64,000 nt of DNA from Kappaphycus alvarezii. Lineage: Eukaryota; Rhodophyta; Florideophyceae; Gigartinales; Solieriaceae. A program made the position numbers and the translations under genes. The stretch covers positions 124,001-188,000 of the forward strand of contig NADL03000059.1 in the NCBI GenBank assembly GCA_002205965.3. Direction: 5' to 3'. Under the pieces are notes generated by a model. That model worked only from the letters and a program-made list of their open reading frames with translations. It had not been told where the DNA came from and did no database searches. Position 1 is the first letter of the stretch. Every line of letters starts with the position of its first letter. Below, piece by piece: positions 20,569 through 34,115 of this stretch.

Positions 20569-21365
20569 AAAATTGGAGGAACCAGCAATGAGGACTCGCC
20601 CAATTTGTATTTACTTAGGTGCTCAAGGAATAACATCAGTAATTTATAAATCAGTGGGGTAAGCCAGGAAGTTATTCGGAAGACTTGTGCCCAACTCGAG
20701 AAAAAAAGAAAGAAGTCTTGCACTGAAAAGGGAAAACTTCTTTCACAGTCGGTTCACAGAGTGTTGAAGTCGCCATCCAACGATGCCAATCTCGAACCGA
20801 TGAGCACTTCTTGCATGAAGCGTTCAATGAACAATGGATTCCGTTTTCGCTAGGCATTTACCAGTCGCTGATTGATAAAAAACATGATTGAAAGCGTAAA
20901 GGAGAAGCCCCGGTGCGAAGCAAATAAACAATTTCAAGGCTATCGTCCGCCAATGACCTCATCCACATCTATGCGGGCGACACTGAATAAGACGCCGATG
21001 CCAGCCGCATCATACCTCCCATCACCAGCACCCCCAAGTCATTACTATATTCACTCCAATTCAGGTTATCATCTATGAAAAGGAAAGTCATTACTCCAAT
21101 CAGGCCACCACCTGTAACATCAAAATTATTTCCCTGATTCTGCCCCATTTACACCTTTTTTATTCCAAATATCATCGGAACTGTCCTTTCGTTCCCAAAC
21201 CCAATTATAAAATCCATTTCATCCCCATGCAATCCAGTTTGTCCGGACATTCCAATATTCAGCCCCCCAAAAGTTGGGGTACCCCCCCGAAAACGTGAAA
21301 TTTCGTCCCGAGCCTTAGCTTTTTGTCCATTATTCATCATCTATTAGTATTCCTATATTCACCTT

Positions 21366-21422
21366 AAAGGGGGGAACGTTTGGGTGTTTTACTCTTGGAA
21401 GGTATATCCGATCTATCCCATG
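21366..21422 (+). repeat. LINE tail motif, solo copy
   Basis: Contains gtttgggtgttttactcttg and gtatatccgatctatcccat. It matches the copy at 18,728 over about 45 bases with few changes. Confidence 0.65.
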
Positions 21423-21716
21423 GTTTTCCAGACAACCTCAAAGTGACTCTAATTTCGACTGGCGATAGTAATATCCATTTCCGAGTCTGTGCAGACGTCT
21501 GCACCTCAACTAGGGGATGCATTATCAGAATATGCTGCTAAGACTTTAATTTAACGAAATAAAACACCTCAAACAGTTGACATTATTCCACCATCGACTA
21601 TAGACTGGGTTTGCACTAGCCCTTTCTAAGATTCCCGTGGCATGCTCCAGGTAACTTTGCTGGAAAATAGGACCTTCCATCACCGGTAACCCTCTAAGAT
21701 ATCCCGGGCCCTAACC

Positions 21717-21765
21717 GACCCATCTTTCAAAATTTAAAGCACCCAAACATTTCCCCCTTCTTGAG
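21717..21765 (-). repeat. Degenerate LINE tail motif, minus strand
   Basis: On the minus strand: gaagggggaaatgtttgggt then gctttaaattttgaaagatg. The front of the motif is kept and the rest is eroded. Confidence 0.4.
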
Positions 21766-22047
21766 AGTACGGCTTGGCCCTTTTATAAGCCCGTAAACTA
21801 CGTGGAGTTTTCAGGTAATTGCAGGATGTACCTACGAGCGGCGAAGCAAAAAAGCTTTTCATCTTTATTAGAGCAGCATACTTCGAACACAGTTCGGCTC
21901 TCGCTTTGGATCCAATCAGATCAGTCAACAAAGATTAGAATGTCTTACACAACACAATCACATCTTCACTCTCATTGAATTGGAAGGTATTTTCTGCTTA
22001 CTCGAGCTACCGGTTTTTGTAGACATTGGTGTGCTTACCTTGACACG

Positions 22048-22251
22048 CTAACATACCAGGAATACAGTATGCATGTTCCGGTGATTAATAGAAATCGCAG
22101 TCCATAGTGGAAAGGTTTCGGTCCATAGTTGAAGCAGTGAGCTGAGAACGAGGAGTCGACGACGTTCCGCAACCGGACCAGTACCTTTCCGGAAAGCATT
22201 GTATTCGGAAATTGGGACGGAGAGAATTGCACCATGAACTCCTGTTTCCAT
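22048..22251 (-). pseudogene. ORF fragment, member 2 of a duplicated pair
   Basis: Partner of the fragment near 18.4 kb (see 18203-18512). The shared reading frame pattern is S-E-Y-x-A-x-RKGT-x-P, then RLL. Beyond this block the two diverge. Confidence 0.4.
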
Positions 22252-22309
22252 AGTTTCGGAGGTGGGTGCATTGGACTGGAAAAGTTTTCATGCATTGGGG
22301 TGGCAAGGG

Positions 22310-22973
22310 GGCGAATAAAGCGTAGCTATGGTTCCATTGCCCTCAACCTGAACCATATTGCCGTTTGAGTTTAGTTGAGGATTGAGAGAGCATCTAGAAC
22401 GGAGCTGCACCTATCAGTTATAGTATCTTTTCGTCACGTTAGTGTATTTGTGAAAATTGACCCAATATTTTAATCTCTATCCCGGTGTCCTCCAGTGATG
22501 CGGAATTGTGGAACAATATTTTTTATTGATGCCCACAATTTATATTTATTGTGAATCATCAAGGAATAATTTTACCTATATACACTGGCGCTATTTTATG
22601 ATGAATTCAGTGTGAAATAATTTGTATGTCCTACAGTTGGGTTTTTGTATTATACAGGCTATAATTATTGCATTCATGCTGCCAACTAAGTATTATCTGG
22701 ATGATTGCTTACCTGAAACATACTGCAATAATTATTGCTGAGCCTGAATTATGTCTACAAAAATTATTGAACGGCTCACCTGATTTTTGTAGCAGGTTCA
22801 CCCTGGTGTAGAGTACAAGTAGTCTAGGTTGTTAGAAATATGTTTTACATCCTCGGGCCATCGAAATATTCCCCTCGATCACCTATCATTAAATTTGGTT
22901 TTCTATTCATTATTCATTCTAAGTCCAATTGCTGCATTTATTTTTTATTCAAGTTGGAACTATTTATTTATTA
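22310..22973. other. Non-coding AT-rich spacer
   Basis: Nothing is recognisable except short self-complementary words such as gcaataattattgc near 22,735. Confidence 0.4.
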
Positions 22974-23297
22974 TCATTTGGATCTACCTATCCCAATTAT
23001 TTTGCAGTGTCCATAAAAAGATAAGCAGGCCTGCAGGGTTGGAACCTGCGTGCGCTTAGGGTGGTTACTGGTGGTGCTCTTGCTGAGTTTGTGCACTTGG
23101 TGGTGATGTGAAAGCAACCCATGCATTGTAGTCGCCGTGATGGATGCACAACCCACGGGACAGTGGTGAGGGCGCTGTATGGGGCGCTCGGACGCCGGAA
23201 GAAATGCTTTGGGGCATAGCCATGTTCGAGGATCACCTGGTTTGTGACGGGCCACCGCGTCTGCACTTGTACTGGCAGAGGGCATTCTTGGTAACAA
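22974..23297 (-). CDS. Possible C2H2 zinc-finger fragment
   Basis: A minus-strand frame of 107 codons holds CPVGCASITATTMHGLLSHH followed by HQVH. Two Cys, then Leu, then a His cluster fit a C2H2-type finger with loose spacing. The rest is low in recognisable motifs. The other strand is also open (23144-23515), and the GC content here is higher than in the flanks. It could be a transposon or host gene remnant. The evidence is one weak motif. Confidence 0.22.
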   Translation of the reverse strand: MLPRMPSASTSADAVARHKPGDPRTWLCPKAFLPASERPIQRPHHCPVGCASITATTMHGLLSHHHQVHKLSKSTTSNHPKRTQVPTLQACLSFYGHCKIIGIGRSK

Positions 23298-23519
23298 ATT
23301 TTCCCTTCCCTGAGGCCCTAAAAGCAGTGCACCCTACTAAGCGATTGGAGTTACTACAATACTGTATGCCAATCCTCGGGACTTCCTGTCCTGTACGGTC
23401 GGTATGCACCTCAGACCTCCCTTTCCGATACTGCAATTGTCACCAAGGCCTCTTGATACCAGGTGGCCACGTGGCGCTAGTGAATGACCAGCAATGCAGG
23501 ACTGGGAAAAAGTGACCGT

Positions 23520-24942
23520 TTGAAATTTTGAACTTGCCAACGGAGTTCAGACATTGAGAAGTGCGATTCGTTGACGAGGAAGACCAGGGCGCGTCACTGA
23601 TCGCGGAAGTTGTGCATAGCGGAGGGTTACGGAGGTGCTGAGTAGAACTTGTCCAGGAAGAGATGTGAATATCCAAAGAAATCGCTGAAATTGAGGGAGA
23701 AGAAGTGAGAAAATGTAAAGGTCGGGCAAGTGTGGTCAGAGTTGGGGAACGGCGTGAAACGGAAAGGGGGCGGCGCCGATCCAGGAGAGGGGCCGCCCGG
23801 TACGCCGACGCGTGGGGAAGCGTGGCACACCTGTGCGTGGGCGGCGAGGGGAAGGGGGAATGTTAAGGGTGGGGGTTGGTAAGCTTAAATTGCTACCTGT
23901 CGGTAGGTAAATCGTAAATCGGAACGTTTGGGTTTACTTGAATGGGTTGGTATACGTTATTTGGGTTAGTTAACTGCGAGTGGAATATAGGGTGAAATTT
24001 CTGTTAACCGGTGCAGTATCACATATATAATGACAAAATCGTACAAAGGAATACTTGTTTTATCCGTTCTGACAAATAGCGAATGAAAATGCTCTACTTT
24101 GATCACTTCAAACCTGCCGTATTCCTAATTTTAAATTTTGAAAAGAATAAGAAAGAGAACAGAGAAAAACATTTACTTCGTGTTAAAATATTACTTTATG
24201 CAACGTATTAGATATTACAGGAACAAATAAACACCTGTCCATAATGGTTTTTACAAAAGTTAATAACTTAACCCGAAGAAAATCCATGTACTGAAATGTC
24301 GTCATTTGAACATATATAAGCCTGGAAAATTCAAATAGAATTTATGCTTTCTTCATATCCATTACTTTTTGCACAATAAACTATGAAATCAGATCATGTA
24401 CAGATCAAGAAGTATTATGGATTAAGAAATTATTCAAATTTTACAGGGATATCGAGCAAAGAGATTATATTGGATAATTAATAATAGCTTTCTCATTTAA
24501 AGAACAAATTCTTAAAAATTTTAAAATGATACAAGCTTTAATAGTTTCACTTTATGTGTGTTATGTAATCTGGATAGAATTTTGGGGCTACTACAGATGC
24601 GCAGTAGCTCATGTAGATATTTTTGTGCTCAATATTTAGATATCACTGCTTCATTTCTCAAGTATGACCTCCAGTTGATATAGTTAGAAGTTAAAAACCT
24701 GTAAAAATATCAAGAACTGATTTTGTTAGTAATTTTAGTACGCGAGATTACTATTTTGCTGAAAATGTTTGGATTAGCTCAACGTATGCGTCATTGAGAA
24801 GGCAAATAACTTCCAACAAGATTTGCAAACTCATTTACTCGCTCACTTAAGTATTCAGTGACAATCTAGTTCTGGAGCTAATAAATTCTTGCGTTCAAAA
24901 CCTTCACTCTCTCTCTTTTTGACAGAAAAGAGCGACAGATAG
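23520..24942. other. Composition boundary and non-coding DNA
   Basis: A GC-rich island (about 23,740-23,870, runs such as gggggcggcgccg) ends and AT-rich DNA starts at about 23,880, continuing to the window end. No gene is supported here. Confidence 0.5.
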
Positions 24943-25205
24943 TATCAGCGGAGCGAAATACTCTATGATGCGGAGCTCAGCTCAGGTGAGCAGCCTGTGG
25001 CGCTCTTGCGAAGAAAACTACTAAAACGCTGCGCTGATAGTGTGAGGCCATATTCTGTGGACGGCCTAGCTAAGCGGTCAGAGGCGCTCTTGCGAAAGGA
25101 ATTTACGGTTTCAGAAACAGCACGACACACCCGACGGGTTTTAATGCTCTGTACAGCATTACAGAGGACTTGCGAACCCCAATGTTTTTTCGGGGCCATA
25201 CCTTG
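24943..25205. other. Coding-like island with an 84-base internal repeat, strand unclear
   Basis: A GC-richer island in AT-rich surroundings, open on both strands. Minus strand 24963-25199 has a true ATG and stop and gives a 78-residue basic protein with two copies of F(L)RKSA(S/T). The plus frame 24943-25205 gives two copies of ALLR(R)K. Both reflect the word ggcgctcttgcgaa repeated 84 bases apart (24999 and 25083), a multiple of three, with a weaker third copy about 80 bases on. A T-rich tract ending ttttgacag precedes the plus frame like a splice acceptor. No family is recognised. It may be an exon-like captured fragment. Confidence 0.3.
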
Positions 25206-27149
25206 AGTTCAACATGCAACAAGTGGCCTCTATTCATTGCTCAGTACATAATATTCTCTACGAATGATGTAAAGTACACGACATTCCCGACAACTTGGGT
25301 ACAATGCGAGACATAACGGCCGATTAGTTCTCTGCGCACTACGTGAGACACAGTATAGCAGGTAGGTAGGTATTGTATATAATTTAAAGGCGACCTGCCA
25401 AGTGTGGATCCGAAGCGAAAGGGAACAAATGCATTCAAGAAAATGGAACACACCCATCGTTTCTGTCCATTCTGTGTTTCCATTCTCTTTCTCGCTGAAA
25501 ACGTACCCTTTTCTCAGTACCATATCCGTCACGTAACAGCGCAGTTCGTCCAAACGCAATGATACTTGCTGACCTGACACCACTATTTCTTACAGGCTAC
25601 ACTGGTACAAATAACATATATTTCCCTATAGAGATCTGAAGACCGTACCAGACATACACAAAGAATCAAACAGGGGACCTGTGAAGGTATTCACACTCTG
25701 GTTGAAATTTCTAAGGTAGCGGTGACTGAAAAAGGCACAAGTACGAGTAAGAATGATCTAAAATATCCTTATTAAGTTTATTTTTTGATTATTATTAAGG
25801 AAACACTTCAATAACTCATGAATGATCACTTTACGGAGCAGAGTGTTACAAAAATTTTTTGGGTATGTTTTAATCCGTGAAAACCGGTGCAAGGACTCTA
25901 GTACGTTACCTTACAGTTTTTGTCTGCTAAGTGGCCAGGAATTATACATTAGATGTTTTGAGAGATAATATTACTATACCTTTGTACACGCAGGGTTTTG
26001 GCACAAAATACGCACGCATAGCCACAATTTTAGCAATTTTCTGACCAAAATAGAGTAACGGAGGCTGTTTTATTTAATGAAGAAGATAGACAGTCATTTA
26101 TTACGTTAAGATTCACAGCATCCACGGGTATATTAGAAACGAATATCTGTTTAGCCACCTAAAGGTCATCGTATTTGATATTATTCCACATGATTAGAAT
26201 TTTGGACGATAATTTCCTTGAAATAAACTGACAAGGACTCATTTCATCATCCTTGTACATATACCGCCCTTTTATTGTGCATTCAAAGCCTTATGGAACC
26301 ATTTGTTGATGATACTATGATAAATTATTTCAAGGGTCACCTCGAACTACTAGTCCAAGTCAGGACTTGCAGACGCAGTTAAAGCTATTTTAGAATTGTA
26401 GAATACTTCAATTACACGTAAAATTTAGTGGGTCCATAAAATAAAATGTATGTTTTACTAGTCCGCACAAAAAAGTGTGGATTGAATTAAGTGCAAATAT
26501 GAACTCACAGCAACGGATGTAAGAGTTTAGCCGGAACTTCATTCATAATTGTCCATGTATTGCATAAAGTCGAGGAGAAAAATTGCAGCCTCGACTATAG
26601 GTTATAAGGTCCTAGATCTACTTCCGAAAATCAGCTCTGAAATCGATCGACAGGGTAGCAGTCGCGGGAAGGAAAGGGAATGGAGCAATATTTACAGCAG
26701 AAGTCATACAGAGGACGATTCTGGAGAAACAAACTCCAATTTTAAATGAAGAAAAAAAATTATTCTTTTTTATAAAAAGTGACAGTTTAATAGTCCTTCT
26801 AAGATAAGGTACTGATCAAATACAAATTCGAAAGATCTAAGAAAAGTGTTCAAGATCTTGAATTAGAAATGTGGTCCAATTCATAACTCTGTATCAGTTT
26901 TCTTTGTTCGCTGGCAGGCAAAGAGGTAATCGATTTCTTTCAAGTGATCTGATCTTAACAGTAGGATTGTTAATAATCTCTTGATAATTGTATGTAAAAA
27001 GCACAAATTACGTTGCGCCGTGGGTAGACCGTAGACCTATTTCTACTCCTATGTGAATCCATTTTTTTCTTCAAAGCACTTATCAGTACAAGCAAAAGAC
27101 GGTTATCTACGTGAGGATGTACTAAGAGGCAGATTCCATTATTCTCATT
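25206..27149. other. AT-rich non-coding DNA
   Basis: About 1.9 kb with scattered short frames and no motif. No gene is supported. Confidence 0.5.
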
Positions 27150-30100
27150 GTCAGAATAAGACGAGGAATATGATTATACTACAATGAAACGGCATAGCGA
27201 ATGAAAATCTTTTGGTGCATTTCTAACAGTTTAAACAAAAAAAATAAGACTTGGCTTAAGTGATGGGTAACGTTTTAGTTCATTGTATGAAAAATCAAGA
27301 TTTTACATGCGTAGATAACTTTTTTACTTAACAGAAAAGATGTTGCTGCAGCCCGCCCCATTCTTTTCCAAAATTTACAGAAATAAAATGAGTTTTCAAA
27401 GCAATTCATGGATCGAATTGAAAATGCTAGCTCTTGTTACGAAAGATATGTTTCAAGCAAGAAATTTTACAAACCAGAATCCTTGCGGCTTACGCATAAA
27501 ACTCCGTTATGGTACAAAAACATTGTTTGATTGGTTTTTTTAGCCCTCAGATGAAGTTATGAGTGCAAACGCAGTTTTTTAGAAGAAAAGTAAATTTAAG
27601 AAATTGAATACAAAGACACGTTCTTCTTGGTCTCTTGCCTTTTCTATTTTACTACATTACATTTAGGCAGTACTTATATGAATTCAGATCGCACTGTGAT
27701 CTCTGACAAGGATGAATTCTGCACGCATGGTAGCTGACCAACAGTGCAACAATTTAAAAGCGTGTGAATAAAGTGTATCCCTCTTGGCAATACAGTACAG
27801 CTGTATGGAAGAAAATATGTTGCATGAAAATACCTCCTTTCGTAAAAACTGTACAGTACAGAGTACATTAAAGTGATATAAGTTGCATCGCACCGAAGAG
27901 GGTGACGTCTGTAAGCCCTAAAGTACTGTACATTACGACAAGTTACTGACACTTCTGCAGTCGCTGTACGCTGTACCCCTCGAGGCTCGGTAAGCTATAA
28001 ATGGAAATGATAACTATGTCATATGAACCACTTGGGACTTTAAATCAGTCTTATCGATTCGATCATTCACTTCTACAAAATAGATTGATCGAACCACAAG
28101 CATGAGAAACTAATGGGCACAAGAAAATGTCCAGACATGTTTAGCATCACCAGAAGTTCCTTTTAACACCTATATTTAGTCGGATTGTGGATAATTTGTG
28201 TTCCTTCTTTGCTCTCAATATTTCCGGGTTATAAACGGAATCATTTATGCCTTTGTTGGCAACTTTTTCCGAAAAGTAACGGTATAAAATTTCCAACTTT
28301 GGGAAGTGTATCTATGGCTGAAATATGTCACATATTTTTTTATTTGCAATTAATGTTTCCATTTTATTTAAGAAATACTCTGCTTGTATTGAGTAACGTA
28401 CTTAAGCGCAAAAAACTAAAAAGGATTTTGAAAATTTAAAGAAAAGAAAAAGCGAATATTCTGAGTATTATGAATTCAATTGATCAAAACGCCCATAGTG
28501 TGACATTTGGTTGAATTTTCAACAAAATTACATATTACATATTTTTTGCTTTTCAGTGCAATTTTTGTTAGAACCATTTTGTATCTATGATTATCAGACC
28601 AAAAATGAGTCTTTCCCAAATCTAACTGCCTTTACTGGCATTTATTTAACGAGGGGACTTCTCTTGGGGTTTTTATGAACAAATACCATTCCAAACTGGT
28701 CTACATGCTGCAAATATTTAGTTTTGCAGCTTTTCGCTGCTAGGACAATAAAATTGCTTGAATATCTCCATCCGTATTTTGATTTTGAGTATTTTTATTG
28801 GAAAATAATTTTATTTTAGTTGTTTATTGTAGAAGACGGAAGATTCCCCTTGCATGATTGAGCTATAAAAATACTTCACGGCTCTATATCACCCCATTCG
28901 AAGCTTGAGTACATTTCATTTGAAAGATTTTTAGAGTAGCATAAAAAAAACTAGGAGGAAGTTACTTATAACACAAAAAACCACAATGAAAGTAAGAGCT
29001 TCTAGTTAGACGTATACATATTTCATCGAAAATGATGTGCTAAGTACAAATTGTTCTGTGTAATCACTTTTCAAAAAATTCATTCCTTGACGATTTGTCT
29101 TGTTTTTTCTCCACAGGTCTTTTCTTTTCAGACCGTTCTTTTGTACCACTTAATTTTTCATAGACTTTGAGTGTCGCTTAGTAGTTTATATTGGCGATTG
29201 AACTGCTTCCATATAGGAATAATTTATTCTCACAATAATTTTCAATTAGCTGGAGCTATTAAAGTTTTGTTGGTCTGTATTTATTTACTGCAAATATATT
29301 ATCTCGACTCCTAGAAATATAGTAAATAGTAGTTTGATAGCTACATTCTACAACATTTTGGCTAAAACATCCATCTATTGGAACTGAAAGAATAGAAGCT
29401 TGGAAAACTGAAGCTTCAATATACCATTATCCTGTGCCAAAAAATTCTTGCCCTCACTAAAATTTAATAACGAAATCTTTCGTTTTCAAATAGCTTCCAC
29501 AGTATCAAAATTATATGCTATCCTAAAAAGAAGGAGAAAACTACTATTGAAATTATTAGCCCTAAACATTTCAGCAAATTTTTAGCTGAGATTGCTCTCG
29601 CTCAAACCAACTTTAAATTTAAATAACCCTCTTTTGAAATAATAGGAATTACAACTACTAGTTCTTATATTCATCAATCTCTTATGAACATATATTCTTC
29701 CCAGTCGAGATTATTAGTTTGCTAGAAAAAAGTTTCTATGCATATAAATCCAGCTCTTCAAAAAATATCTTTTTTGTCAAAAGCTAGATAGGTTCTGGAG
29801 ATGTCTTCATGTGCTTGGATAAGTGTTTAGCATCATGTTAAATATTTAATGCACACAACATAAAGTAAAATGTACTCCATTGTTACGACAAAAAATGCAA
29901 AAGAACATTTTGATTTTTCCAACTCACATTTTTGCGTCGCTTTCGTTTCAATAAACTTATTGTGAATTTCGAAAAGGATACAGAGTAGGTTTCCATTTTA
30001 TAGCTATTTCAATGAAATGGTCATTAATGTTTCTGGTGCGAATGAAAGGAATTATTTGGTAGAAGTTTTAACTTAGTATGGTAAAAAGTGTAGTATATTA

Positions 30101-31083
30101 AGAATTATCAGTTTATTATTTAAAATCTTTTATATATGTTTTTTAAGATATTCATTCATTAATATTGATACCATCGTATTGAACTTCTTCAAGGAACTGT
30201 GCAATTACGTTTTACAGGGAGGAATTGAATATGATAAAAAGTAATGCAAATGGAAGTAATCAGCTTTTTAACATGACCAGTTGGCCGGGAGTTTCTCATT
30301 TCTTTAAAATAATAAGATGAAATTTTCGAATGTTTGAAATATGCGATGCAATATTTCTCATATCATAACATCTACCAACAGGCTCTTTACCTTTGTACAG
30401 AACAGAATACTGGGTTTCTTGTATTGCTATGCCTCTTGAACTATTTTTGAAAGTTCGACAATAATTTGTATGGGAAAATTGTTTCGCACAAAAGTTCTGT
30501 TTTTGATATCGAATAATCCGTCTATCTGCGGAGGTAATCATGATTAATATTTATTCACTTTATTTCAAAGTACGGAAAAGGAAAAAAACATTTCTCTCCT
30601 AATGTGTACATATCAGCTGAAAATAGATAATCGAGATATTTTTCGGATTTCTGGTCAGATAATCTTATTACTGATCTTGTTGGTGCCGTAAATTCTATAT
30701 ATTACGATCACATTTTTGTCAACTCCTTAATATGACGCTTTATTAGCTTCCAAATGATTACTAATCGATAATAAATCAGATTATTTGCTGATTTGAAAAA
30801 AACCCGAGTATTATCTATCGGCTTAGCTATAGTTTTCAGAGCTATTCCGTATAAAGAGTTAAACCAATATAAGATATTGCCAGGAAAACTGTCTAAGAAT
30901 GAAGAAGTTTTTTTCTGTAAGAATTTATTTTAGTTACATATTTTCGGATAGCACTAGTTGAAACACCTTGAACTGTTGAAGTATATGTGCTGAATTCAAT
31001 CATTTACCTTTTCATACTGTGGTATTAGTCTATCTTTGTAAGCATTTTCTTCAATTTTGTTCTATTGAGAGTTATGAACGTAT

Positions 31084-31192
31084 CAAAATAGTTCGCTAAT
31101 CTATCGGTGTACGCGTGTTCTGCGATTACTTGGGAACAGGAGAACAAAAATACTTAACACGCGTAAACCGGTAGGATATCACACATTGTTGA
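31084..31192. repeat. Conserved hairpin H1, copy 1
   Basis: Left arm gctaatctatcggtgtacgc gtgtt and right arm aacacgcgtaaaccggtagg face each other across about 40 bases. The same structure and core (cggtttacgcgtgt) recur at 39282 and 49989. Confidence 0.8.
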
Positions 31193-34038
31193 CGTAATAA
31201 TAACGCTCAAATAACAGCTTGCTCTCCTTTTTCCAGACCAAATTCACAAGAAGTGAACAATAGCTATTTTAAAGACTAGCAAGCTATATTTATATGTTAG
31301 GGGCGCTCAAGAGATTATCAAAAGAAAGAAGCTTTTCGGAGCATTAATCCAGAAAATGACCAATTTGTTCCCCCAGCTCGAATCGATGTGATTATTAAAG
31401 CTAGCAGATAAATTATTATCATACAGGTGATAAATACAGAATGTGTTGTGCGATTTAAGCTCACTTTTTTCCGTGTTTTTGGCCAGGTAAACGATATAGG
31501 CACCTGTAAACCGACAGAGGATTACACTCCATCGACCAATTTTTGCAAGAAATGACAGTCCGGAGAACAAAAATGGTTTCGGGATATGACTCCAAAGAAA
31601 AAAAGGCGTATAGATTTTCAAAAGAGTCTGGTTCTTTTTATTACTAGCTGAATACTTCACGTTTTGGCTCATCCTAACTAGTGGAAAACTCCTAGAAAAC
31701 ATTCATGCCTATTAGAGGGTAGAAAAATACTTATAATGCTCATATATCGATAAAGTATCACCAAGTGCGGACGTATTTATGGATTTCGGTTAGTATAAAT
31801 ACATGTTTTACACTGTCTGCTTGTGAGAAAAAGATCAAATATTTTTTCCAGAAATTATCGAACTGGAACATTGTACCAGAGAGTCAGGGTGCAGTTAATT
31901 GAAGATTTGTGAAATTCTACTGTCGAACTAAACTTGTCAAAAGCGTGAAAGTGTTTATGAATGGCATTGATTCAATAAATATTAGTATATTAGACAGATA
32001 GAGAGAACTTATCTATCTTAGAGTAAAAAAAGATATAAGCGTTTCGTGTCACGATATTTATAACCACGCTTGCTATTATTCATCGTTTATGAAAGTATAG
32101 AATTCATTTCTCAGGACGGGTAATAAATTTAATCGATAACCTAGACCTCACTTCGAATCAAATCTTTAAACCTCTCGGATATTACGCGTAGTATTTAAAC
32201 AGTCTTTCAGTACCAATACGCAGAAATAACTCAACTAAAGCAGACTGAAGTGTTGAAGTCTGATATGAAGAGCTTGTACACGTTTGATTCGGAGATATGT
32301 TCCTAATTTGGGAAGCGTTTTCAACGCGTTTCACTGCAAAACCAAATAATTCAAAAATACATTTTAATTTACTAAACTATATGTTTTTATAGTGAGTTAA
32401 CATTGAAAGAGCCCCAAATAACCTACGGATAAGAGATAGAAAGCGTTTATTGCTGTGGTTGTTTACAATTTTCCTGGTAGCAGATTGATTTAATCAATTT
32501 TTAGGTAGGTCTGGCAGCCTAAGCCGACTAATTTGATAGAATTAGGAGCGCTTTCTGTTACTCAATGAGAGTTCAAGGTCCCACTGTGAAATTAAGCCAT
32601 GAAATCTTTACGTGTTGAACGTTCGCAACTTTTATCAAGTATATATGCAAATAAATCAAGTAAATTTGTGAAACTTTTCTACATATTATGGCTCTAATAT
32701 AATTTTATGGAAAGTAAATAGGTATAATCAAATCTAAAACTGCTCAGGCGTAAAATGTACCCAGTACATATCTTTCAGAAAAGTTATATCTTTGCTTCAA
32801 TTTTTTGCACAATACTTCTTGTCACTAAAAAGCATCATTTGAATATTCCAAGGTTCAAACAGAAGTACCTATTCCGAGCAGAACAGAAATATAAAAAGTT
32901 TGGAATTATATAGGTACTGGAATTTTGCGGGTGTTTTCCATCCCGCAAGGGAGAGGCAAATCTTTGTAAAACATTTTGAGATGTTTTGACATAATCAAAG
33001 TTACAAATTCGTAAAAAACCCACAGCGATCCCATGTTTACAGGCTATTGGGATTTAGACCGCTGAAAACACGTAAGTATTAAGTAATTAATAATATATAC
33101 TTGAAAAAATTTAGGGGGACAAGATTTTTTCCTCTTTTTCAAAAAAATGGAACTGAGACAAGTTTTGAGCGTACAGTATCTGACTCATTTTGAGCAATTC
33201 ATATTTAATGCCACCTATTGAAAGGAATACTTCAAGTTTCATTTGTTTATCAAAAATATCTCCAACCTCATTATAAATTTTGGAAATGAGTTGAAAGGCA
33301 ATTTTATATTGTCGTGTATCTGTAGATATTCAATAATTGCCATATTCACCAGTTTTGTGCTCCGTTGTCCATTTTTACATTCAGAAGACATTTTTTGATT
33401 TTTTTAGACCAAATTGAGTACTAGATAGAATACAATATTCACAACGCAGAGATATTTAGAAGGATGGTAGAAGAGAAAACCTTCAGTCACCAACATAAGC
33501 TCTCCTCGTATACTTTATTTATAATTTTTCAATCGTTACTAAAATATAGTTGTAGTTCTTTCTCAACAACCTCAGAAAAAACAGTTTTATTGCTTCATGA
33601 AAAAATCAGGGGCATTCTAACCATTTCTGCTTGTAATCATGTTTCAATGTTCAAATCACCAATAAAGAGAAATTAATTGTGAATGGCTTTTGAACTTTGT
33701 CGAAAATTCAGAGAGAATTCTTTTTGAAGGAGGGTTCCAACATTGGTTAAGACTTATCAGAGAGCAAAACTTTCTGTAATACAGAGACTTCACAGAAGCT
33801 TGTAGACCAGTAAGAATATCTTTCTGTTCAGTTTTCAGCATAATCGTCTAAAAAGTGACAAAGTGATACCCTTTTGACAGTTTTATGAAGATACACCTCT
33901 ACTTGGTGTCGTTTTTTGACTCTTGTTTTATCTCCTGGACTTCTGTTCAGGTCTTTACTGTTTTCATTTTTGTCGAATACATCAGTCTTATCAAGAACTT
34001 TTTTAGTACCCGATCTTTTGATTTGACGAAAAATTACA

Positions 34039-34115
34039 GCAGAGTCGATTTCCGTCGTCTACACTCCAATTATAAGTACTGATCAGAGTGCAGCGATGGA
34101 GAACAACTCTATTGC
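34039..34115. repeat. Conserved palindrome H2, copy 1
   Basis: A 77-base near-continuous imperfect palindrome centred on agtactgatcag: gcagagtcgatttcc on the left mirrors ggagaacaactctattgc on the right, with cactcc/cagagtg nested inside. It recurs at 44015 and 51287. Confidence 0.8.

Noticed and set aside
23020..23060. tRNA-like gcagggttggaacctgcg
   Set aside because: It lacks the T-loop ttcRa signature, and no cloverleaf could be laid out around it.
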